From NCBI GenBank assembly GCA_946811695.1, contig OX328125.1:111953363-112017362 (forward strand): a DNA stretch of 64,000 bases. Direction: 5' to 3'. The position numbers and the translations under genes were made by a program. Under the pieces are notes generated by a model. The model had not been told where the DNA came from. It did not search any database and was given only the letters and a program-made list of their open reading frames with translations. This document shows positions 20,375-30,817 of the stretch, piece by piece (the stretch's first letter is position 1; the number at the start of each line of letters is the position of its first letter). This stretch comes from Gonocerus acuteangulatus. Lineage: Eukaryota > Arthropoda > Insecta > Hemiptera > Coreidae.

Positions 20375-20549
20375 TTTTTTTTTATGGCGCTTCAACAATT
20401 CTTGGCTATTAGCGCCACCTCCCAGGGTGCAGCCAGGAATTTTCTCAGCGAGCCCTGAGATGAGAAAATTTCTGGCGCCGGTGGGGATCGAACCCACCAT
20501 CTCCTGCTTATGAATCTAGCGCGCTAGCCACTAGACCACGGAAGACCCC
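20375..20549 (-). mobile_element. tRNA-derived SINE, minus strand, 12-bp TSD
   Basis: Flanked by exact AATTTGAAGAAG at 20363-20374 and 20550-20561. It reads from a tRNA-like head (20549 side; B box GGTTCGATCCC on the minus strand, anticodon-loop TTCATAA) through a GGCGCTAAT...GCGCC tail into a short poly(A). Same head type as 15356-15549, with a variant tail. Confidence 0.85.
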
Positions 20550-20682
20550 AATTTGAAGAAGTAATAATATTTCATTGAGGGGAGATCGTTGACCGTTGAT
20601 GATGCAAGGTAGGGATTGTCGGGGTTCGGTCACTGCTACTTAATAAAACTACATTTTATCATAAAAATGGTTTTATTGTGCC

Positions 20683-20715
20683 GACGTTTCGGCTTGAACT
20701 TCAAGCCTTCATCAG
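20683..20715 (-). ncRNA. minimal hammerhead ribozyme motif, left PLE arm
   Basis: Minus strand CTGATGA, stem II GGCTTGA/TCAAGCC, GAAA, CGTC. Inverted twin of 22793-22825. Confidence 0.68.
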
Positions 20716-21221
20716 GGCTGTAAAAAACAAGTAGGACGGATGTAGTACTGAAATATACACACACATATATTATATATATATACATATGCCTACAAACACA
20801 AATACACATACATATATACATACATACATATGTGGAAAAAGACAAAATCATAAAATACTAAAACATAATATATAGAAGAACAATGTGCTCTAGAAGTGTT
20901 TGGATTATTAGGAAAACAGATATAAGAATAACAGATTACATATTAGATTAGATATAAGAATAACAATATGGGCTTACCGATGGGAAGATAGAGAACTATT
21001 CCTCACAAATGCGGGATCATTTCTGACAGTTAATACAGGGAAATATAGGAAGAAAGGAGTTGGTGAGGGGGAGGGGGGTTCTGGACCACCCAATGGACAG
21101 AGAACATAGAAGATGAAAGAAAGAGCGGCAAAGTACAGTAAGGGGTCATAAAGTCATAAAATGCTGTGTTAAAGGAAAGGGAGGCAGGTATAAAGGGCTA
21201 TATTGCAGGCGGTATAGGGGA

Positions 21222-22375
21222 TTAGGATGGAGTTTTTAATAAATGGAAGATGTTGGAGTAGGTAGAGGAGATGACTTCTTTGTCAATTTTGTCATTAACT
21301 GGATTATTTTCTAGGTGGATAAAAATTGATTCGGAAAGGAGGCGTTTTTCTTCGTTGGATTCAGTGGAAAGGATGGAGTATTGGTCAAAACCAAAGTCAT
21401 GTCCGTCTGTGATGGCATGTCTAGTTAAAGCTGTCTTTATGTCTTTATTCCGTACATCATTTTTGTGGTTGTTGATACGTTTTCTTACTGGGTTTTTAGT
21501 CTGTCCAATGTACGCACTATTGCAGTTGGGTGTGATGCAGGGGATTCTGTAGACTACATTGGTCCTGTCTTTTTGTGGGATAGGGTCTTTAAGAGTCGTA
21601 TGTAAGTTTTTCAGTTTGTTCTGTGTCGATAGTCCTAGTTTTAGAGTGGGGAAAGTATCGCGTAGGGATTTTTGGATTTTTTCTGTGAGGTTTGGGATGT
21701 ATGGGAGGCCTCTGAATTGAGGGACAATATTATCTTGGGTAGTGGGGATGGGTTTAGGGTTATTAAAAGAATTTATGAGACGGGTGATAATGTTCGTAGG
21801 AAATCCATTGGTAGTAAGAATATCGAGGAGTCGGGATTTGTTGGCAGGGTGAAATTTGGTGTCGGATAGGGAGAGGGCTCGATTTATTAGGTTGCTGGCA
21901 GTATTGAGGATTTGGTGTTTGGGGTGTGAGGAAAGGTAATGGAGAAGTCGTCCCGAGTAAGTGGGTTTGGTATACCAATCAGTGGATATAGAGCCGTCTG
22001 TGTTTCTAATAAGGAGTATGTCAAGGAAAGGGAGGGAGTTGTTAGTTTCGGTCTCGATGGTGAATATTAACCGGGGGTGGTAGGAGTTAAAGGCTGTTAG
22101 AATTTCTGGAATCTTATCAGGATTAATTATGAGGAAGAGGTCGTCAACATATTTTTTAAGGAAAATAATATCGTCGGGGAACATGGGGAGGATTTGGTCA
22201 AGGAGGTCATTAAGGGTAATATTGGAAAGGTCAGGAGCGAGGCAGTTACCCATGGCGAGGCCAGAGATCTGGTTGAAGAATTTATCTTGGAATAGGAGGT
22301 ATCCGGATTTGCAGCAGAGGGATAGGGATTCAAGATAGGAAGATCGAGATAGCTTGGTGTGTGGTTCGAGGGTGG
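21222..22375 (-). pseudogene. PLE reverse transcriptase (C-terminal part) with GIY-YIG endonuclease
   Basis: An open minus-strand frame from about 22375 (in WTTLEPHTKLS) to the stop at 21222, with no internal stops. RT part: LAMGNCLAPDLSNI, then KKYVDDLFLI with the catalytic YVDD and SLPFLDILLIR. After a linker comes the GIY-YIG nuclease: VVYRIPC, a CNSAYIGQT motif, VRKRINNHK, and a downstream SESIFIHLE segment with the expected Glu. Upstream RT motifs are absent: the frame starts at the inverted-repeat junction, so this is a 5'-truncated but otherwise uncorrupted frame. The first Met at 22253 is unlikely to be a real start. Confidence 0.9.
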
Positions 22376-22673
22376 TCCAGAACCCCCCTCCCCCTCACCA
22401 ACTCCTTTCTTCCTATATTCCCCTGTATTAACTGTCAGAAATGATCCCGCATTTGTGAGGAATAGTTCTCTATCTTCCCATCGGTAAGCCCATATTGTTA
22501 TTCTTATATCTAATCTAATATGTAATCTGTTATTCTTATATCTGTTTTCCTAATAATCCAAACACTTCTAGAGCACATTGTTCTTCTATATATTATGTTT
22601 TAGTATTTTATGTTTTTGTCTTTTTCCACATATGTATGTATGTATATATGTATGTGTATTTGTGTTTGTAGGC

Positions 22674-22680
<7 letters not shown>

Positions 22681-22739
<59 letters not shown>
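22681..22739. repeat. (TA)n microsatellite in the PLE right arm
   Basis: The left arm has only a short TATATATATA at the matching place. Source of false ORFs at 22578-22872. Confidence 0.95.
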
Positions 22740-22751
<12 letters not shown>

Positions 22752-22792
22752 ATATTTCAGTACTACATCCGTCCTACTTGTTTTTTACAGCC

Positions 22793-22825
22793 CTGATGAA
22801 GGCTTGAAGTTCAAGCCGAAACGTC
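22793..22825 (+). ncRNA. minimal hammerhead ribozyme motif, right PLE arm
   Basis: CTGATGA (22793-22799), stem II GGCTTGAAGTTCAAGCC (22801-22817, seven pairs, AGT loop), GAAA (22818-22821), CGTC with cleavage expected after C22825. The closest match to the canonical consensus in the window. Confidence 0.7.
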
Positions 22826-23366
22826 GGCACAATAAAACCATTTTTATGATAAAATGTAGTTTTATTAAGTAGCAGTGACCGAACCCCGACAATCCCTACC
22901 TTGTAATAATATTTCTTTTGCAAATCCCTCAAACTTGACAGATTACAGTTAATCCTATTCTTTAGAAAAGTTAACTTGCTTTACTGGGAATTTAACATGT
23001 ATTCTAACCTGTATTTGATCCTCGGACGACTTTTCAATTGTGGTATTTGCTTTACATTTTCTTGGGAGACATCTTTGATTTTTTGCAGATTTTTTTTTTG
23101 AAAAAAAAAACAAAAAAAACGCAAGTGGTTAAAGTAAATAGCGACTCGTCGTTAAATTGATTACTGCTTTTGCCATTTTGAAGATAATCGACTCTGAGGG
23201 TGAGGGTAATGCAGCACAAAAATGGGGGAAAATATGTGAAGTTAAATAATAATAAGGTATATATATTTTTTTAAATAATGGACATGTGCAATAGTAATAA
23301 TATTAATTAAATGAAAAAAAAAATCTTTACTTGCAAAATATTATAAAATAAATCTATCAGGCTTAC

Positions 23367-23500
23367 CAACATGACAGCCTATTCAATGGCCAAAGAGGGT
23401 TACCACCACATTCCTACATATAATTGATAGTATTTCATAACCCCCCCCCCCCATATTTTTTTAGGTTATGTTCTGTGGACACTAGACAGGGTTGTATGTG
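23367..23500 (-). promoter_or_regulatory. GTPBP3: candidate GTPBP3 leader exon
   Basis: A donor-like TTG|GTAAGC lies at 23367|23366 on the minus strand, about 150 bp downstream of the NRF-1 palindrome. Sequence between could be a first, mostly non-coding exon spliced to the exon at 20033. It contains ATGTTG just before the donor. This rests only on position, one splice-site match and the promoter motif. Confidence 0.3.
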
Positions 23501-23513
23501 TAAACGGTCTTTT

Positions 23514-23523
23514 GCGCATGCGC
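23514..23523. promoter_or_regulatory. perfect NRF-1 (alpha-Pal) site
   Basis: GCGCATGCGC, the palindromic binding site of NRF-1/EWG, a regulator of nuclear genes for mitochondrial function. It sits in a locally CpG-rich stretch (23500-23690) about 3.5 kb upstream of the first recognised coding exon of the mitochondrial protein GTPBP3. Confidence 0.5.
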
Positions 23524-23529
23524 ATGTTC

Positions 23530-23675
23530 TTGGCACAAGTTGTGGGCTGTTTCCCACAAGTCTCGGGCACATGTTTTGTCTCGCGGTCGTCTGGCACATT
23601 TTTGTCCCAGGCACATGTGCAGCGACGTGTTGCTAATGGTTTCCATTCTGGGATTTGTGCCCGGCACATGTCGTG
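23530..23675. promoter_or_regulatory. cluster of GGCACA(T/A) motifs in a CpG-rich patch
   Basis: Five GGCACAW motifs (near 23533, 23568, 23591, 23609 and 23663), three of them extended to GGCACATGT, fall in 140 bp beside the NRF-1 site. Probably promoter DNA. No known factor is assigned. Confidence 0.3.
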
Positions 23676-23994
23676 CGACATGACTCAGGACAGATTTGTA
23701 GTAATTGAAACGGGGCTTTCAAAACAAAAAAATGTTCCTCATTTAAAATATCTTGTTTTACTGTTATTTTCGTTTCGCTCTGCTAAAAGCAACTACAAAA
23801 ACAATAAGCAGCTACAAAAACCTATGGAAAACATACCTAAACCCTTCAAAGCAAATCAACACTTTCGAAGTTTTATGCTTTTATTTCCCCGATTGAGATC
23901 GTCCAATCGAAAATTACAACAGAACCGACTTTGTAGAGAATATAGTAAGCTTTTGATTGGTTTCCTTCTTCTTACCACGATTTCTCATCAAGCT

Positions 23995-24180
23995 ATAGCC
24001 TGTTCAAATAACGTTTTTAGGCTTAGCTTTGGCTAAGTATTGATAAATATTAGATGCTATTTCCTTTGTATGGCCACTCAAAGCCTTCCCTAGTCTTAAA
24101 CGAGACATAATCAGTTTTTATAATGTTTCATATAATGCGTTGTTCCTTAAAATGGGAGTTTGCAAATGGCGCATGCCAAA
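23995..24180 (-). repeat. interspersed repeat R1, copy
   Basis: GCTTAGCTTTGGCTAAGTAT, AGTCTTAAACGAGACATAAT, GTTGTTCCTTAAAATG and TTTGCAAATGG match 41610-41850 and the inverted copy 52815-53060. Confidence 0.6.
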
Positions 24181-24389
24181 TCGAACTTTTCCGTCTATCT
24201 TTCCGTCTATCTTTCTTTTTATTATTTAGTTTTACTTTATAATCCAGTTTTAAGTAAATAGTTATAGGTTTTTATGGAACTAGAGTACAACTTAAATTGA
24301 TTTCTTTGATGTGGCATATTAGTTATTTTTTATGGACAAATGGCCTAGAATACAGTGTTGTTGTTTTTTTTGTTTTTTTTCATGAAAGG

Positions 24390-24600
24390 AATACAGTGAT
24401 TCTTTTCAATAGGCCATGTGAAGACAAAAGAATACTTAATAGATTCGGACTGACGGATAACATAACATGTAACTGCGGTGACAGACCTGCGTAAAACATT
24501 GACCTTGTCTTCAACAGCCTAACATGTAGTTATGCAAGGCATTGGCTAATGATGAAAATGGCATTAAAGAAATGCAGAATGGGCAGCTTCAAAACAAGTG
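24390..24600 (+). pseudogene. relic of a non-LTR retrotransposon C-terminus
   Basis: The plus-strand frame reads RFGLTDNITCNCGDRPA, a stop, then NIDLVFNSLTC and ARHWLMMKM. A G-x-x-D-x-x-x-C-x-C-G block followed by a (H/L)-V-F-x-x-x-x-C block is the C-terminal cysteine motif of Jockey-like ORF2. Too decayed to place in a family. Confidence 0.45.
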
Positions 24601-25180
24601 TTATTTGAATATTATTCTGACCTCACTAAATACAAAATATTGACCTGTTCAAGTAAGCATCTCTTTTTTTTATTATTATTATTTTCTATGATTAATTTTC
24701 TTCGTTTTTTCTCGTAATTTTTAAACGAGGTTCCCGCCTGAGTATACTCAGGCCGGCCAAATGCCCTCCACAGGCTACACTCAAGGATTTACAGGAGTCA
24801 TTATCTGGTGTCGCAGCCTTTCATGTGGTCAGAGTATCATCTGCTCTCAATCCATGGACAGTCATATTTCTAATTTATCTTGCTCACTTCTAGATATCAA
24901 GGCATTCTCTACTTCCATAATTCACTGGTAATAAGGCTTTTGTCTTCCACTGGGCGGAACTGTTACTTTTTATAACTGTGGCTTGAAGTCACCGGTTGCC
25001 TTTAATTATTCAGGATATACCAAACTTTTCAGTGCTCTGTGTTTGACTTTTAGGCTAATCTAGATTTACTTTATATAATGACAGATATGAAGTGAATTTG
25101 GGAGGAAGAAGAAATTTTAAGAGAGCTTACAAGACCGCACTCTCTTCAGTCGGTGAAGATTCTACTTCATCTGAAGGATT
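24601..25180. other. intergenic, no gene seen
   Basis: AT-rich. A small perfect palindrome around GCCTGAGTATACTCAGGC at about 24736 is the only structure noted. Confidence 0.5.
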
Positions 25181-25183
25181 CCA

Positions 25184-25571
25184 GTGAACCCTTTGAAAAA
25201 TAAATTTTGCAAGGAAATGTACCCTTGTAAATCTAGAGACGAAAATGGGCGTAAGAACCAAGAAGTTGCTCGCCTTAATAACGTGATCCTTCTGGGGACG
25301 AAAGGGTTGATTTGTTTAAAAACAATTTATCCCTTCAGAATGCAGCTGTTTTGGGATAAAATGTGCAGCTGCAAAATTGGATACATTTTGGGATTCATCA
25401 TCTATACAGGCAGCTGTACAGATTTCACTTGCTTCACTCACAAACAAGGAGATGGGAAAATCTGTTCATGTAGTGGTGAATTTGATCATGCCGTATTTAA
25501 AGAAAGGGCATTTGCTTTTTGTCATTAATTGGTACACCAGTCCTGCTCTTTTAACATGGTTTTATGGTTAA
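25184..25571 (+). pseudogene. piggyBac-like transposase relic
   Basis: Two overlapping frames hold the mid part of a piggyBac/PGBD transposase. KIGYILGFIIYTGSCTDF lies in the first; VVVNLIMPYLKKGHLLFVIN then WYTSPALLTWF, the (D)NWYTSP block, lies in the second. A frameshift separates them and the catalytic Asp before NWYTSP reads as Ile. No termini identified; non-functional. Confidence 0.7.
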
Positions 25572-26460
25572 AACATTTTTTAACCATAAATTTCTTCACA
25601 CGTTGTTTGGGAATACCTCAGTAACGGGTTCATATTTTGTTTAAATTTTTCATGGACATTTTTTTTTCATAAAAAATCTTCCGTCTGCCAATTTGAAAAC
25701 TGAACACACTGTTGGAAATCCCAAACCATACTGAAGGCAACTGTCTTTACCTGGAGGTGTAAAAGTGAATCCCCTCCATTTACTAGCCTTTTCAATCTAA
25801 AGGGATAAGTACTGGAGGAGTGTCCTTCCAAAGGGACACTCATAAGCGGGTAGGATTGCTAGATTCCTTCCGTAATGACACCCCCAGCGAAAGTGTTAAA
25901 ACAATAAAAAAAATCGTTAGTAGTCGGACTTTAAGGAGAGCCAAAGTGTGAAAATTCATTGTGCTTAGTCACCTTACTTTGATCCACCACTCTCTCTAAT
26001 CCGGGAGTCTCCGAGAGGAATAATTGACTGATCTCGGAACTCGCCGGAACTAGACCTCAAAGGTTTCTAGAAAACCTTCCCTTCCTAGCTAGCCAAACAT
26101 TTGGTTTGTGATATTAAATTGAATGGAAGTCAAGGAAGGCATATGTGAGTCATTTTAGAAGCAGGAACGTGGGTTTCTACTTAGAAAATAAATGTTTCTA
26201 CTAAGGCACAAGCGATTACAATGCTTGATATACACCAGCAAGCATTTACATATTTTGAATTTATTTTACAATTCAGTAACCTTAATTTTACTTAAATGTG
26301 CAATATTAAAAGTCCGTCACACAGGAGCGGCACAGGCACTTTCTTCAGAATTTTTTTAGTGTAGACTACATTACTGAATAATTTGCTGTAAATAACCTAT
26401 ATAAATAAAATAAAAACGTGAATAGTTCTGCTCACTTACATTTCTTATGAGAACTGTTCA
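25572..26460. other. intergenic, short pogo-like fragment only
   Basis: TCTCTCTAATCCGGGAGTCTC near 25991 resembles pogo/Tigger-type MITE ends (compare 28105-28165). Otherwise AT-rich without recognised features. Confidence 0.4.
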
Positions 26461-26569
26461 ATTATTAATTTTGTAAATAATTTGCTTCCAGAGTTATGTT
26501 AATACATGATACTGTACTACTTTTTAAATACAGAAAAACTTCATTTTCCGTCTTTTGATCTGGCGCAGG

Positions 26570-26650
26570 AACAGGATACAGTCCCCCTAGTGGGAGATAG
26601 CGCTGCTCGCGGCGGCTTTGGGAACCTACGTCTGGCGGGCTAATTCTAAT
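26570..26650. promoter_or_regulatory. GC-rich island with CTCF-like motif
   Basis: CCACTAGGGGGACTG (minus strand, near 26578-26593) resembles the CTCF core, next to a GC-rich AGCGCTGCTCGCGGCGG stretch that stands out from its AT-rich surroundings. It could be an insulator or an orphan promoter. A motif match alone is weak. Confidence 0.3.
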
Positions 26651-26777
26651 GAAACAGAGTTTAAAGTAAACCCTCCTTTCCAATCGTTTGCTAATTGAAC
26701 GCTATATACCACGTTTCGTGAAGAAAAAACAAAAACTCTGGCCGCTATCGTGTTAACAGACGCATATAAATAAATAA

Positions 26778-26782
<5 letters not shown>

Positions 26783-26841
<59 letters not shown>
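26783..26841. repeat. (TA)n microsatellite
   Basis: Ends exactly where the LTR copy 2 begins (26842). Confidence 0.95.
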
Positions 26842-26844
<3 letters not shown>

Positions 26845-27560
26845 AATGATATTTTACATTACATATTTAAAAGTTTTAAAATTAACACAGAAAATTCTGA
26901 AAATCCAAAAAGCTCATTGATATGTTAAATTCATTGGGATGAACAAATATTATTTGTCATATTTGTCTAGCAGTCTATACAGGTAGCATTGGATACCGGT
27001 AGGACGCTCCCGCCATGAAAGTTAAGTTCAGTCTGTAAAAAGGTGGCTCCAGTCTCATATGGCAATCTGTTGAGTTGTAATGGAAGAAACAGTCACATAC
27101 ATGTCAGTCTGTTAAAAGCAGTTCAGTTTACAAGAAGATACAATCTCATAAGTGCAGTTCAGTTAAAAAGAAGCTCCAGTCTCATACGTAGTGCAGTTGA
27201 AAAGAAGATACAGTCACATACAGTTGAGTGCAGTTAAAAAGTTAGATCCATTCCAAATGCAGCTCTAGTTCAGTGCACAGCTAGTCTCAGATGGTCATCA
27301 GTTTTCATGAAGCCTAGGCTCAGTCTGTAAATGAAGATACAGTTGTAAAGCAGATCCTGTCCTATGCAGTTAATACCAAGCTGGCTTTATATCAGGTAAT
27401 GCTTGTTTATCCATATGCCTGGATGTAGCTTATCCATGAGTTTTTTGTTTTTTTATTATTTAAAATTATCTTTGTTTTACTTTACTGGACTCGAACCCGA
27501 TCCCTGAGATAAAGAGTTTTTAAAATTAAATATTATCAAATTTTTATTTTAATTATAACA
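26842..27560 (+). mobile_element. LTR (copy 2, 719 bp) followed by PBS-like site
   Basis: Starts TGTAATGATATTTTAC and ends AATTATAACA (TG...CA). It is followed at 27561 by TTTTGGCTCCCAACGT, in the position and style of an LTR-retrotransposon primer-binding site. Matches LTR copy 1 along its length except in the middle, where 35-40 bp imperfect repeats differ in number. No gag or pol ORF follows. Confidence 0.7.
27010..27260 (+). repeat. 35-40 bp minisatellite inside the LTR
   Basis: About six degenerate units of the form GCAGTTCAGTTAAAAAG then AAGCTCCAGTCTCATACG. The corresponding stretch of copy 1 (11390-11480) has fewer units. Confidence 0.6.
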
Positions 27561-27835
27561 TTTTGGCTCCCAACGTAGAGGCGTAACGTAAATAACTTAT
27601 TAATAAAATCTTTATTTTAGTTATAATTATAACATTTTATATATACATTTTAACGGGGTCATTTTCGGTGTCTACTAGGTAGGATCGATAAAGATTTGAA
27701 GAAATTTTTCAAAAATTCCTTCAATAGCAGTCAAATTCCTTCGAGTGCAACCTCAATAGCTACTTTCCTTCGGAGGAAAGTGCTAAAAATGTTACATATT
27801 ATTATATCCTCAAATAATAAGATTTTTCAAATATA

Positions 27836-28082
27836 CAGGGTCTGTCCGGAAAGTAATAGGACTGATTTGTTTTTGCCACGACTGTATTTCGGAGCGCGTG
27901 TGTGACGACTGGATTCGGTAGTATGGGTCCCTATCTAACGAACGAGGGGTTGGTCAGTTGTCTCCGAGCATCCGGAGAATCAAGACAGGCTTTTTAGTGC
28001 GGCGAGTTTTTGTGAGGGGTACAAGTCAAAAATACATTTTTATTTAATCCACTCAGTCCTATTACTTTTCGGACAGACCCTG
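27836..28082. mobile_element. mariner-type MITE (247 bp), TA target duplication
   Basis: 30-bp terminal inverted repeats starting CAGGGTCTGTCCGGAAAG match at 29 of 30 positions, flanked by TA on both sides (27834-27835, 28083-28084). No ORF. The termini resemble those of mariners whose ends read GTC(T)GTCCGAAAAGTAA. Confidence 0.9.
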
Positions 28083-28103
28083 TATAAATGACCTATTCTA
28101 ACT

Positions 28104-28165
28104 GATTTCTCTAATCCGACTGTACTCTGGTCCTGATGACGTCAGATTAGGGAGAGTCTACTGTA
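28104..28165. mobile_element. pogo/Tigger-like MITE fragment
   Basis: TTCTCTAATCCGACTG and TCTCCCTAATCTGACG (minus strand) form an inverted pair like the ends of pogo-family MITEs; the complement CAGTAGACTCTCCC marks the right end. Confidence 0.4.
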
Positions 28166-30815
28166 ATTATCTTTAACACCTTTATTTAGACTTGCCGCAT
28201 TTTTTGTACTCTTTTTTTTTTTTTTTTTTTTTTAGTATTTTATAAAAATAATTGTACAAGGAAAATGCATGTAAATATCAATATGATGGAATATAAAGAA
28301 AAATAAATTCCCTTAATGTAGAACTGAAACATCAAGAAAAAAAACCAAAAAAAAAAACAACATTCTTGCGCAAAATAACGGCGAAGCTCTCAGAAAATGA
28401 ACATTCATCACCGAAGACACAATGGGCCTTCACCATATTGGGATTATTATACAAATAGGAGAAAGAGGTATTTTTTGTGATAAAGGATGAAGAAACAAAA
28501 TATTGTTGCGCATAAGCAATAAATCATTTATTTCTCTCATATATATTTATATATTTTTTACCTTTTTTTATTTTCAACTTGCTTGTTTAACCTCTACCAA
28601 CAATATTCTTTTCATTTTCATAATTGAAAGGGCACAGTGTAACATACTTTGGTTCCCTTTCTTTTCGCATTGAAATAAAAATAAAAGAAAGAAAACGCAT
28701 TACAGCCACACTTTATAACCCAACTGTTAAAAAATAAAGTGTGGATGACTTATATTCAGTTAAAAACTCTGCATTTATAGAATAAATTAAATATAAGTTG
28801 GATATTTTTTTTTTAATTTATTAATATTATGGATGGATAAAGAATAAGAAATATCAAGATAACTGTGGCATCCATATTGTAAAAAAGGTATTGGCAGGTC
28901 CCCCAAAAAAATGTGGCCATTAAAGATTTTGGCCACAGAAAGTTATCAAAAGGCACACTTTCTAAAGTTGCTTCTCAGATGAAATTCAACTTATCACTAG
29001 AGATTGTTTCTGGTTTTTTGTTTTGACGTGTAAAACAAAAGGAGAAAACAACAAAATATTTCTACAGAACGATTGACATATCAAAAAAGTCATAAATTAG
29101 TGATAAATTCCAACTCAAATAAATGTTAAAGTTAAAAAAATATTTTTATCTCGTAAAATTTGTTTGGTAAGCTTAAATCACTTATATTTTGGCACAATCA
29201 CATTACGACGTGTACGTAAAGTACTCGGTCAAAAATAAACGAAGGAAAAAATGAGAGGAAGGCCTCTGTTTGGATGGGAAGCCTAAATGTAGAAGCAGAA
29301 GTGACAAAATTAACACGCCATTTAGGTAAATAGTGGATTAAAAATGAATGAATTTAAAATAAATTATGATTTTATCTCACAAATGTTTCCCCTAAATATG
29401 AACCTAACTCCTAATATTTTCAAAGATATTAATAGGCTATGCTAATTATTATTTTATTATTTCTTTTACCTTTTTACAAGTACAAAATAAAACAAATTTA
29501 TATATTGGCAATCGTCTCTGAATTATTTACACTGTGCTTGAACAATTCTCATTATTCTTCATCTAAACTGATTGAGCTTCAGTAAATCGAATATATACAA
29601 TAATAATAAAATGGAATTATAATATAAATTAATACCAATAAAGTATACAGGAAACAAAATAATTTACATAACTTAAGTTTACAACCTTTTAACAATTAAG
29701 AACAACAATGTGACAAGAAAAAGAATAACCTTTAATAACAGAGTACTTAATAGCAAAGTAACATATCCTTACAAAACATTAAAAAAAATAAAATGAGGAG
29801 TGCTGAAATAATTAATTAAAATGACATTACACTTAATTAAAATTTAACGTTTACAGTTGAATAAAACATTAAAGATTATTAAGCAATCAAAAGACAATGA
29901 GCTTACATGATTTTATTTTCTGGAATATTCAATTGACAATTTGCATATAACTTGGATTAATTGCAACAAACTACATTCTCAAATGTCCATATTCTTTCTC
30001 TCCACATTCGTATAATTTTGTTACTCGACAAAAATGTATACTTTAGGGGAAGGAATCACATATCGCCGTTCCAAAAGAACAATGACGTAACTGCAAACAT
30101 TGTGTCCAATGCAAATAAGTCCATAGACAATATCAGGGGAACATGGACGTAAATGCAGTTCCACTCAGGGCCGCTAGAGTAAATTAGACAGAAATTTGTC
30201 TTTTAGAACTATGAACAATTTTTAGAGAAACAATGACTTAACTGCACTTAAGGGTTGAAATTAGGGTGACCCTAATCCGTGGTAAATAAAAGTAAAGTAT
30301 ATATATTCTACGTACACTCAATATATAATTATTTTTTTACACTTACACTCTTTTCAATTATACGTTTTATACAGCTACAACTAGTTTTTTTTTTGTTTTT
30401 TTTTACTTTCCTGTACGTCACTGTTCTTCCGGAACGGCAATATGTAGGATGTGGAAAATTAGCCAGGAAATTAATTTTCTCAATTCCGAGGCAGTTAGTT
30501 CAATGATGCTAATTTTTTAGAAAAGTATATACGTTTAGAGAACTATCAGCCTTATTCATGCAAGAAAACAAGTATGTTTAAGGAGAATGGTAAAAGAATG
30601 ACAGTTCATTAGGCGATTGACTCAGATCTGGAAGATTGAGGTAACAACAAGATAGAGGAAGGCTTTGTGGAAAATAAAAATATATTAACAGTAATTTTGG
30701 TCATCAAGCATTATTTTGAATACTGGGAGAAAACTTTTCAAAGCCCTTTTAGGAGAAGGTTTTGTTTTCCTATTGTTAATTAATCATGAAGATTAGATAG
30801 TTAGCCGTCGAGGTG
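28166..30815. other. repeat-poor AT-rich intergenic DNA
   Basis: No recognised coding sequence, RNA gene or transposon. It may include a far 3' UTR of ELL (minus strand). Confidence 0.5.
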
Positions 30816-30817
30816 AT

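Larger units (their letters stand above)
20574..22902 (-). mobile_element. Penelope-like element with inverted terminal repeats, 5'-truncated RT, 13-bp TSD
   Basis: Perfect target duplications GTAATAATATTTC at 20561-20573 and 22903-22915. A long inverted repeat pairs 20605-21091 with 22371-22903; the arms differ mainly in TA-tract length. The interior holds one RT/GIY-YIG frame on the minus strand. The left end has a 32-nt tail (20574-20605) outside the inverted repeat, as known PLEs have at their 3' end. Each arm carries a hammerhead core. The 5' part of the RT is missing, so the copy is not autonomous. The TSD overlaps the end of the preceding SINE's duplication, so the PLE landed beside that SINE later. 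Confidence 0.9.

Noticed and set aside
22578..22872. Three ORFs in the PLE right arm
   Set aside because: TA-tract and terminal-repeat translations; the same region encodes nothing in the left arm.
23512..24036. 174-codon plus-strand ORF
   Set aside because: It begins inside the NRF-1 palindrome and runs into repeat R1. Composition changes midway, with no domain. Probably chance.
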